Below, piece after piece: positions 30,101-42,100 of a DNA stretch of 64,000 nucleotides. This stretch comes from Gari tellinella. Lineage: Eukaryota; Mollusca; Bivalvia; Cardiida; Psammobiidae. The DNA is taken from NCBI GenBank assembly GCA_922989275.2, contig OV277869.1, forward strand, positions 24,252,189 to 24,316,188, given 5' to 3'. Made by a program: the position numbers and the translations under genes. The notes beneath the pieces are model-generated. The model saw only the letters and a list, made by a program, of their open reading frames with translations, had not been told where the DNA came from and made no database searches. Every line of letters begins with the position of its first letter. Within the stretch, counting starts at the first letter, position 1.

Positions 30101-33100
30101 GTAATGATCCATCGTGTTTAAGCCCGCTAACTTAGTAACCAGCCACTGCAAAAAAGTTGAAAATTTTTCAAACAAGGAACAAGAAATTTTGCAGCCCATG
30201 GGTAAGAATTTGTCAATGTAAATATTACCATCTTCATCCTTTAGGCCCAGTAACCAAAAATCTTTTGGAGAAATAGGCAATAATCTAAAAGCAGATTTAA
30301 TATCTTGTTTCGCCATTTTAGCACCTATACCCAATTGAAAAATCATATCTGCCACTGTATCGAATGAGGTGTACATAACTGAACTGTCCACATCACTAAT
30401 GCCATCATTCACACTGCAGCCATCTGGATGTGACAGATGTGTAATGAGCCGATAACATCCGTCAGATTTAGGAATTAGCCCCACAGGCGAAATTTTTAAA
30501 TTCTTTATTGGGGGTGTGCTAAATGGGCCTGCAAATCTACCTAAATCTACCTCTTTCCTAATTTTTTCTTTCAAAATGCCAGGATTCAACCGAGCCGACT
30601 TCAAATTCCGTGCTTCTGAGCCTAATATATCACCATTAAAACCGATACGAAAACCTTCACTCAAAAAACTAGCATCCTGAACATTAGGATATTGTTCCAA
30701 GTATTTGCAAAGTGCATTAACATTTATAGGCGTTCTACCTAATTCTAGCACTGAGCACCTAGTATCTTGGTCCTGAAGCCCTTGGGTTAAACCGTGACCT
30801 TTGTGGGAACCTGCCTCCCCGAGGTGCAGTGGATGGTGCAGGCCCCCTAAAGCCCTGTCCTGAAACCATGTTGACTGTGCACCACCTAGAAGGGTGAGAA
30901 GCACCACAGTTAATGCAACTGTGCCTGTAAGAACAATTAACCTTTGGGCATTTTCTATAATTAAAGTCATAGCACTTTCTAGATGTTAGTAACCCTGGAT
31001 CACTGTGTCTAGGGGGTCCAATGAACAAAAGCCATAGTTCATTGTCCAACTCCGCAAATGACCTACCAGCCGGATCCGCGGCAAGGCGCAACCTAAATTG
31101 CTGGTCATAAGTCTTCCAGCCTAACCCTACATGCCTACTTGCCGCAGTTCTTATAGTGCTCATATATTTGAGCAGCTCTAGAGTTCTTTCCGGATGAGCA
31201 GTTATGAGTATTGCTGTATACACTAGAAAGGCATCTGTCCATAACTCAATGCTATTGATCGATTTATGAGCAGGCCCCTGTCTCATCAGAAGCTCCCCAG
31301 AGCTGCTAAATTCAAACCTGTTTGCAGGTGATGCACTTGGTTGGACTTGAACCTCCAACAACTGTGCCAAATCAACATACAGTCCAGCGGTTATTTTGCC
31401 TCGCATAGCCTGGGGGACATGCAGACCCAACTGCAAGTGGACACTAGCCACTGCTCTGGGTTGAAAGTAATCTATATTACAATTAGGCCTTATAACTACA
31501 TCAACTATCTGCACCTCAGGTTCATCAATCTCCAACTGACCTGTTTGCGCCTCCATACTTGTCCCCTTGTCCAACACCGTAGGCACTGGCTCCGCCATGG
31601 CCGCCGGGGGTGGGTCAGCTACACTCCCCATGGCCCGACCTTTCTTCGGGGCCACAACCCTCCGACATTCAGCTCCCTCCGCTGCTGCTGTAGGCTTTCT
31701 CTTTCTCTGGCTTTTCCTCATTTTGTCCAATTGTGATTCCCAAAAAATAAATAAATTAATTAATTAAATTCAATAATAGATTCTAATATCTTAATAAATG
31801 CATTCGTAATTAACCCAAACAATTAAATTAGCAACTAGAACTAAATTTCGTAACAATTGGGTTCTTGATATTTACTGCAACCCGCGAGGTACGAAAGCAT
31901 ATCCTAACACCATCTCCGCACTAACTCTTTATTTAATTATATATTTAATAAATTATTTTATTTATTACATCTAGTAAAATAATTATCAACAAACTTTTGA
32001 GTTATAATAACTTAATCTAATTCTATTTTAATAAGTTCTATTTGTGTACTAAATCTTCAGTCTTAACCGCAACCCGCCATTTAACTTTTCAGCACCATCT
32101 CCTCGCTTAATTTTTTTCAATCAAAATCAGCCAATATCTCATTTATTCGATTCCATCCAAACAATCTATGCCTGCTTGTTACAGTAAGTGATATACTCCA
32201 ACTGTTTAACAACAATTATTTTCAACTACCACACATTAAAGCAGTAATTTAAAAAATTGTTGTACGTGTTAAATTTTACCCACCCGATAGTCGTAGTTTT
32301 TCAAATGAAAAGAAAGTTTAATCGCATGAGGGGCCGGGTCTAAAACTCCGACGCAACAAACCGGCCGCAAATTAAGCATACACATACAAGCTCCAATAAC
32401 GTCGATTATCCATAATGATAACCGCTATTATTTCAACAATAATAATAATAATAATAAAGACTTTATTTCAATAATAATAATAATAATAATAAAGACTTTA
32501 TTTCAATAATAATAATACTAATAATAAATACAGCAGTTACGAAAAACAGTCCATCTTTGTTAACTATTTCCTGAATAGCCGAGTCAGTGCAAATTGCCTT
32601 ATTACCCCGTTACCCAATAAGTACACCTTTTTAGGCATTTAATTAACTCCTCTTCTGAAGTAAATAGTTCAAAATCATACTGTCACAAATAAAATTCACA
32701 AAAAGTATACTCTATATTCTAGCAGATAATAGCTTAAAGCAGGCTGAAAGTAAAGCAGAATGCGCCCTAAGGCGTTAACACTGATATGTCATTTTAATTA
32801 TAAAGATGTGTTTTACCCTTTTACTTTGGCCATAATAGAGGGGTTCTACTATATACCCTATCTCTGTATTTACATGACCAGTTTATGAATATATTGTTGT
32901 TTTCAGGCCAGCTGTTTAGTTTTAACTTTGAGAGAGGTCCAGGGAGATATGAAGCAACAACAGAAGGCAGACAGAGAGATGACAACTCCTACATGGGTAA
33001 GTCTCTGGCAATGTCTGTTTTACCAGCACTGACAGAAGTTTGATGTTAGATTTTTATTGTTCAGCAAGGATATTATGGAGCAGCATTCAGTGTTTACCCT

Positions 33101-36100
33101 CTCTGTTCTTCCATACATGTATATTGGTTCTTCTATCCATACAACTACATGATATGACTTTTTGTATGCCCCATATCTTGATTAGATTGTGTTTATAGTT
33201 ACATTTGTCTGGTTAAACATTGCATTATATTGTTAAAATCAAACCTTCATAAATATTATGTTAAAAATATATTAGACTCAATTGGAATCTGGAATTGTCC
33301 AATTGATGTTTCAGGGTAGAATCAGTTAGAGCAAGCTGAAACTATGACTGAACTGGTTCTTTACATTACTTTCTTCTTTTCAGGCTACTCAACAGCCATT
33401 GGACAGTTCTCTGATGACAACCAAGAAGGTATGGTATATCTGGAATATTTCGAAACAGCTTGTTAACCCTTTACCCCATAGCTTGTTTCTTTTTTTGAAG
33501 ACATGTGACCCCTTAAAGCAGGTTGAAAGTAAAGCAGAATGCGCCTTAGGGCGCATTCTGCTTTACTTTCAGCCTGCTTTAAGCTACCATCTGCAAGAAT
33601 AAAGAAAATATTCCTTATGAAACATATTCACGATTGTTTAAATTGGACCTATTTTTCAGCGGAGGAATCAAGTAAATGCGCTATATATATAAGGCGCTTC
33701 TATATGGGGGAAAGGGTTAAAAGAAAATCCATGGAATATTTCTACATTATCCTTAGAATCATTCTGACGCATACTTGATATACAGGAATACTGTTTAACC
33801 TCTATAAAAAATTTGCTTAAGAAAACCTTCGTCAAAAAATCACCTCAAAACTTGAACAATTCCTGAATTTTCCAGGATTCATACACAAAATCCTCGACCT
33901 GGGAATACAAAGTTTTCAAATGCTAAGTTCAGCTTTACAATCATATTACAGAAAGTTTGGATCTTGATCAGATGCTGACTTACAAGGATCTTTTTTGCCA
34001 ATTCTTGCAGGTTTTATTCATTCATTACTCCGTAATTATGCTTTTTTACGACTGATTTTTTCCTCAACTGAAGAAAATAGTTCCAGTTTATACAGTCAAA
34101 AATAGGTGCCATAAGAAATATTTTCTGTATCCTATAGTAGCTTAAAGCAGGCTGAAAGTAAAGCAGAATGCGCCATTAGGCGCATTCTGCTTTACTTTTA
34201 ACCTGCTTTAAGTGGTCAACTATTTTCAAAACTACAGATAGGCTATTGGGTAATGGGTAAATTATGGGTGAAACATGCCATATTCCCAGTATTTAAATCG
34301 TTACTCCATAAATACACATTTTATGCCTTTAAATATTTCCAATACTGAATAAAAAGATGCCACTTAATGTAATTATGAATATATACATGTGACATGATGT
34401 ATGAAATAATTTCTCTACTCTTGAATATTATAGCTTAAAGCTGTCTGAAAGTAAAGCAGAATGGGCTTAAAGTTCTGTTTTACTTTCAGCCTACTTTAAT
34501 TGGTCACAGCTTGTTCTTAAAAAAACTCTAGGAACAGCCTATGGGCTAGTTTGTTTAAATTAGCAAATAATATATTCACTTTGATCGTTGAAATTTTATT
34601 TTACTCATATGTTATGAGTTAGACCACTTTTAATTAAGTATTATGGAGTAGTCCTTTGATTGTATACAATATCAGGAAAATACCAAACACTTCAGTATAA
34701 AACATGACTGACTCAGTTTCAATAAAACAGTAGTTAAAGTTTCAGTTTTCATGTTTGATGCTTAGTCCCCGTTATCTACTCTTGTCATGCTAACAGCAAA
34801 ACTGTGAAAACCTTTTTAACCCATTTTCCCATAGCCCGTTTCTAGTTTTGAAAATGGATCACTACTTAAAGCAGGCTAAAAGTAAAGCAGAATGTGCCTT
34901 TACTTTCATCAAGCTTTAAGCTACCATTTGATAGAATTTAGAAAATATTTCTTATGATATATATTCATGACTATGTAAAGTGGAATTATTTTCTTCAGTG
35001 GAGGAAAAATTCAGAGGCGTAAATTGGTGTATTTATGGGGTAATGGGTTAAACAACTTTGATCCAGATGAGATGCAGCATAAAGCAGAGTCTCATTAGAA
35101 TCCAAACTGTTTGACACTCTGACCCTAATTCGAAAAGAAATTTTCGAAACATTCATTATTAGAATAGAAACTGTAGAAACTGACAACAGTTATTGCATAA
35201 CGACATTACTTGGCATTCAAAGAGTTAATAGATATATACATTCAAACTTGTATTAAACCATTACCGCATACCCTGTTTCTAGTTTTGAAGAAATGTGACC
35301 ACTTAAAGCAGGTTGAAAGTAAAGCAGAATGTGCCTTATGGCACATTCTGCTTTACTTTCAGCCTGCTTTAAGCTACCATCTGCTAGAATATAGAAAATA
35401 TTTCTAATGATACATGTTCATGACTGTATAAAATTGAATTATATCCTTCAGGGGAGGAATAATTTACAGGCGTAAAAAGGCATATTTATGGGGTAATGGG
35501 TTAACCCATCCCTGCACAGATACATTTTTTCGATGCTTCTATCTACTTCTCATGAAAGGCCTTTTCATGCTCTTTCCATATCCTTTTCACACATTACCCC
35601 ATAGCCTGTTTCTATCTTTGAAGACAGGTCACCACTTAAAGTACCACTTAAAGCAGGTTGAAAGTAAAGCAGAATGTGGCACATTCTGCTTTACTTTCAA
35701 TCTGTTTTAAGCTAACATCTGATAGAATACAGAAAATATGTCTAATGATACATATTCATAACTCTTTAAATTGGAACTACTTTCTTAAATGAAGGAATGT
35801 AAAAATGTGTTTATAATTATGAAGTAATAGGTTGGAGAGAAAGTGGAATAAAATCTGCTTCCTAAAAGATGGAAGCTTAACCCATTGCCACTTACATATG
35901 CCTTCTTACACATTAAATTTATTCTTCCTTCGAGGAAAATATAGGTTATAGAGTATGCCATTGTTCAATAATTTTTTGTTGTTTTCAGATTATGTTGTTG
36001 GTGTACCTAGAGGGCGCCAGCTGTCAGGAAAGGTGGTTATCTACACTCAGAACTTGACACTGCTGGAAACCATCCGAGGAGAGCAGGTACGACTGGTTCC

Positions 36101-39100
36101 TAATTTGAATTAGATTTAAAAGAAAAAAAGATCATACTTAATTTTAGCTCACCAACAAAGTGCTGAAGGTGAACCTTTGCGATAGATACCCCTTCTGTCT
36201 GTCGACCATCTGTCTGTGACTTGCATGTATCTGTCTGTCTGTCCATCAACAATTGTCTGAAACAAATAGCCCCAGTGTAACCAAACTTACATTCTTCTGG
36301 ATAGAGCTTCGAAAGTTGTTCAAATAAAGTGGGTCGGGCCAATGGTTTAAAGGAGCCCTCTGATTTGGGTCTACATGTACATTGGACAAGTGTACTCTTC
36401 ACAGGTACATTATTAATTTTTGTAAACGATGCATACTTATATGCATCACTAGGGCTCAATGAATTAATATATGTTATGTTGATTTCTTTCACATACGACA
36501 AGCAAATATAGCCTTTTTCAACCCTCATGTTTTTCAAAGGCAGACAATTTTCTGTAGTCTCAGTGTAAGAGCATCATATTCAGGGCTGCCATTTCTCCGG
36601 ATTTTTCCTAAGTATTTGGATTTTTATCCTAGCAGATCGTAGCTTAAAACAGGCTGAAAGTAAAGCAGAATGCGCCTTAAGGCGCATTCTGCTTTACTTT
36701 CGACCTGTTTAAGCAGTCATGTGTCTTCAAAACAAGAAACAGACTATGGGGTAAAAGTATGGTTTGTAAAATTGTGTCTGAAAAATTGAAAATTTGAAAT
36801 CTTAGGATTTTTATGATCAACTTATGGCAGCCCTGCATATTGCTTTAATTAAACTGAAAATTTATTGTTGTGATGTTTTCCGCCTCATGAAGGTCATAAA
36901 ATAGAATATTTCTGTACTTTTGCACTTAGCTTCATCCTCACTTATCCATTGGATTAAATGCTGTACAAAAGTCATGCAGCAAGCTCCTATTTGACTTTCC
37001 ATCTGCATTAAACTGATGTTTGATGTTCATTTGTCCTAAAGGCTTTCCTAAAGATAAATATGTTCATGTTTGATGGCTTTTAACCTTTTACCCATAGTCT
37101 GTTTTCAAGTTTTTAAGACGAGTGACCATTTAAAACTGGTAGAAAGTAAAACAGAATCTGTCATATTAAGGCAGTTTGCCTTAGACAAGGTTGAAAGTAA
37201 AGCAGAATGTGCCATAAGGCAATGTTGAGAGTAAAGCAGAATTTTCCTTAAGGCAAGGTTGAAAGTAAAGCAGAATGTGCCATAAGGCACATTCTGCTTT
37301 ACTTTCAGCCTGCTTAAAACTACCATCTGCTAGAAAAAATACAATATTTCTTATAATACATAATTTTATTCATGATTGTATAAATTGTAACTACTTTCTT
37401 TAGCAGAGGAATGAATCAAATGCATTAAAAGACATGTCTGTATAATAAAGGGTTAAGCCAAGTTTAACTGTATCTATTTCCTGCAATTTAAGGTGTTACA
37501 ACATGAGGAAGTTATTATTATACCCCCACAAACAGAGTTTGAGGGGGGTATACTGGAATCAGCCTGTCGGTCCGTCGGTTGGTTGGCCGGCGGTCGTCGG
37601 TCTGTCTGCAAAATCTTGTACTTTCAACTCCTCCTTCAGTTTCAACCCGATTAATTTGATATTTGGCATAAATGTTACTCAGGTGTAGTAGATGTGCAAG
37701 ACACAAATTTCAGGTTTCTGTGACCTTGACCTTTGGCCTTGAAATTGGTCTTGAAATTGGCAGGTAAAATCTTGTACTTTCAACTGCTCCTTCACTTTCA
37801 ACCTGATTCACTTGATACTTTGCATAAATGTTACTCAGGAGTAGTAGATGTGCAAGACACACATTTCAAATCTCTGTGACCTTGATCTTTGGCCTTGAAA
37901 TTGGTCTTGAAATTGGCAGGCAAAATCTTGTACGGCGAACTCCTTCACTTTCAACCTGATTTACTTGATACTTGCCATAAATTTTCCAAGTTTTTATGAT
38001 GGTGGCAGCACCCTGCCATTGTCAAACCTCATTGAAAACGTCTGCAGAGTGTGACAGAGTGCTGCATAGTGGGGGTATTTATCACCTTTAGTGATAGCCG
38101 TTCTAGTCAGAATAAGTTTTATTGTGGATGGTTATTGAAACCATGCTTTGCCTGTCAGCATTTCATCGGTTGGAATGAAGTGAAAACATTATGCTATTTG
38201 GACACATTGAAGCTGTTATTTGTTTAATGGGCCTCCCCTTTGATTTAGAGGTCTACCTGAGAACAGATTAAATGACTTTATTGACATTGACTCATATATA
38301 CTTCTTGCTTAATCCTTCAATCGTTGAAACGTTTCACATATTCACTTATTCCTCAATAAATATGCATTTTCCTGTTTCTACCCTGCCAGCAAATGAGACA
38401 ATCATGTAGACAGTAACATTTTCTTTTTCAGTTTGGTTCGTACTTTGGCTATTCAGTAGCAGTTACAGATTTAGACAGCAATGGGTAAGTGTTTTTATCA
38501 TCAAGTTATGTTGAGAACTCGGGAATAGCCTGCCATGATGGCTGGACTGGCTAAGTGCAAACAGGCTAAGTGCAAACAGGCTTAGTGCAAACAGGCTTGG
38601 TGTAAACAGTGCCTTTGCATGTTTCATACAGAACTGAGCCTTGCTTTACAGAGAATTCTGAAAGTGAAACCCTTATATGAAGACCATACATAGGAGACTT
38701 CTTTATGCTTTACTTTAGCAACAGCCAGAGTTTCAAACTGAAAATGACTTTTCTTTTAGGTTCTCCCTTTGTTGGTGATTTTAGCTAATTAGTACCTAGT
38801 GATAAATATACTTACCCTTTGCAAATGGTGTACCTGCAAAGAGTACACTTGTTCTATGCAAACAGTGTATATCCTGATCAGAGGGCTCCTACAGGAGCCC
38901 TCTGATCAGGGTCTGCACTGTGTGTCATTTTGCAATGGACGGTAATAAACAACTCTAAATAGTCTTAAATGGACTAAACTTATTAGAAGCTGGAATTGTC
39001 CATTAAATTTTGAGGTTTCAGGTGTGAGTGAGGTAATGGAAGAATGATGCCATTATAACAGAAGTGTGCTATGTGACAGGTTAAACTGGCATTTTGATAT

Positions 39101-42100
39101 ATGAACAGATTTCATGTTTTAAAAGATTAGGTATTTATGCAAAAAAACTATTTTCAAGATAAGAATTTATACATACTATTATTCAAATAATACGGTATCT
39201 AATCTTACTGTGAAAATTCTGTTAACCCATTATAGATCTACAATACATATACCTTTTGACACCTTTAATTTATTCTTCCATGAAAGAAAATAGTTCCCTT
39301 TTATACAGTCATGAATATGGACCTTAAGAAATGTTTTCTATATCCTAGCAGGTGGTAACTTGAAGAAGACCTGAAAGAAAAAGTGTAGACTCTGAGCAGG
39401 GTCTGCACTGTGTGTTTGCTTTTATTTTTCTGATATTTTCTTGAAACATCCCTAAAAATCAAATAACTTGTCATTTTTCAAACATGGAATAGTCTTTTTG
39501 AAAAGTTCAAGATTGAATTTGTCTGTTACAAGGTTGATTAATTGCATGTTTCTCTGTATTAAGTCACATTGCTGCCTGTGTTCTCTGTGTCTGGAGATTT
39601 ATAGATAAATGTACAGTCTAACCCATTACCCAATAGAAACCACCATTAACCCTTAGCCCGCCAAATAAATTGTCGTCTGCTATATTTCTCGTCTGCTTCA
39701 AGTTTCAAAGTGCTTCAAAGTTGCTCAAAATTGCTGAAAATGTTGTCCGAGTGTCAAACAGATTGGATCCGGATGAGACGCCGAGTTACTCGGCGTCTCA
39801 TCCGGATCCAAGCTGTTTGCATATGGAGCTATAGTCGTGAGTGGCAGGCTAAGGGTTAACCCATTATCCAATAGAATTGCCATGTCTTGCCTATTTTATT
39901 TATTGTTCATTTTATAAAATAGTTCACTTTACACTGGCAGTGAGTCATGAATGTATGGTACATCATTACTTAAAGACATCTCCTATATACTACCAGATCA
40001 TCGCTTAAAGCAGGCGGAAAGGAAAGCATCCTGCTTTACTCTCAATCTTTTAAACAGGCATTTGAAAACAGGCTTGGGGGCGGGGAAAAGATTAAGATAT
40101 TAGTAAATTGCTACTGCTTAAAACAGGGTATGTTCCTTTATAAGAACACCCAGTTACATTTGGCGCCCAACCTGGGGCTGTGACTGTTTGTGCTCCGAGT
40201 ACGACCCCCATTTGTTCTTATACTCATAAATATTGAAATTCAGGATGAATTTCAACTTGCTGGTATGTTTCCCGGTTACATAAAGGAAAGTTTCCTATGG
40301 CCCATTTATCAGGACTCGGGATAAACATGAACATTCATTTCAGTGCAGAATTTGACAGCATTATATCAGTATAATGACTCTTCTATAGTGAAAAGGGTAT
40401 AAAGTGACTGAAAGTGTCTCTCCCCTTATCTCCACATTCACGTCACAAATGCATATTCATTGATGGCGTACAGTACAGGTCGCAGCTTAACACATTACCT
40501 GATAAAAACTCCATTTTACGCCATCTATTTATTCTTCCAATGAAGAAAATAGTTATACTTTATACAATAAGTATTAAGTACCTTCAGAAATATTTTCTAA
40601 AGCATAACAGATGGTAGCTTAAAACTGGCTAAAAGTAAAGCAGAATGTGTCTTAACCCTTTACCCCATGGCCTATTTCCAGTTTTGAAGAGAAGTGATCA
40701 CTTAAAGCAAGTTGAAAGTAAAGCAGAATGTGCCTTAAGGCACATTCTGCTTTAATTTCAGCCTGCTTTAAGTAACCATCTGGTACAATATAGAAAATAT
40801 TTTGTATGCTACATATTTATGACTGTACATGTATAATATGGAACTATTTTCTTCACTGGAATAACAAAATAAAGGCATAAGAAGGCAATATTTATGGGGT
40901 AATGGGTTAAGGCACATTCTGCTTTACTTTCAACCTGCTTATCTTCAACCACCAATCTTCAAAACTAGAAACTGGTTATGGAGTAATGAGTTAATGAAGA
41001 TTAAAATAAAGCATAAAAATATTTCTGCTTTGCTTTTATATTGCTTTGAACAGCATTTACTTGTTATTCAATCAGAGAATACTTGTTTGAGTGCAATTTT
41101 AGGACAGAAAAGGAGGATCCTCAATTACTTATGTAGAGGAAAAAGGAGTAAATGCATTCTAAGTCGCTTTTGATCAGGAAAGTGTTAAACAAATGCTTAA
41201 CAGTTTCAACAGTTCTCTTGCTTCCTAAATTTCTTATCAGGTTTACATATGATGTGGTGTTTGTGTAATCTTAGCTACATAGTAACATTCACTATCTGAT
41301 TGTGTCAGGGCGATAAAAGAAGATATCACACTCTTGGTCTATAAAAATAGGTATCCCACATGTGTGTTATCAGTACAATGTTCCAAAGCTTCCTCGCCAT
41401 AGTCTGTTTCTCACCTGTGAATATCTGCTTGAAAAAAGTTTTGAATCATGGGTCTGATGCAATGAAAATTGCGACAGTTATTAAAATGTAACTTGTTATA
41501 TCCTTTTTTTGCAATTATTACATTTTCCTTGCTACATTGTCAATTTCCAACAAATGAAATATAGTATTAAATCAACTAGCCCTAGTGACGCATATATGCG
41601 TCCTCTACCAAAAGTGTACCTGATAAGAGTACACTTGTCTATTGCAAACAGTGAAGTCCCTGATTAGAGGGCTCCTGCAGGAGCCCTCTAATCAGGGTCT
41701 TAACTGTTTGTCACTTTGCAATACATTATAAAAAAACAACCCTAAATAGTCGGAAATGGATAAGCCTTTATTGTAAACTGGAATTGTCCATTGGAAGTCT
41801 CAGGGGATAATGAGTTAATGCTATCCACCATAAGCAAAATAGAAATATAAATACATCGAGGAGCTTTCTGTTTTCCTTTCATCATACCTCTGATGATAAG
41901 CAACCATCATTTTACAAAAGTTAGGAATTCTGCAAAGACAGTTTACTGTTCAATGAAAAACAGAAAGCTCCCTTCATTACTTTTTCGTCTTGTATTTATA
42001 TCTGTTGTAAAATTGGCTATACATTAACAATGTTGTTGTTTCTCTGCAGACTTGATGATGTAATCGTAGGAGCTCCACTGTACTTTAAAGACAATACAGA

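Larger units (their letters stand above)
26690..32430 (-). mobile_element. Ngaro/DIRS-like tyrosine-recombinase retrotransposon (ends uncertain)
   Basis: Five coding blocks read leftwards: Gag, reverse transcriptase, RNase H, tyrosine recombinase, SGNH hydrolase. A reverse transcriptase with a tyrosine recombinase in place of a DDE integrase defines the DIRS order. The absence of a methyltransferase block and the presence of a hydrolase point to the Ngaro branch; that last step rests on my memory of the group. Such elements are thought to insert a circular DNA copy without target duplication. I could not find the expected split direct repeats by eye, so the ends are bounded only by the AAT tracts on each side. 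Two single-base frame breaks lie in the RT-RNase H region. It is antisense to the integrin gene within intron 3. Confidence 0.85.

Noticed and set aside
31341..31767. Plus-strand frames opposite Gag
   Set aside because: No motif is present, whereas the opposite strand has zinc-binding residues and a sensible start.
40652..40910. TTAA-flanked elements as autonomous transposons
   Set aside because: None of the copies is longer than about 525 bp or carries a transposase frame, so all are non-autonomous.
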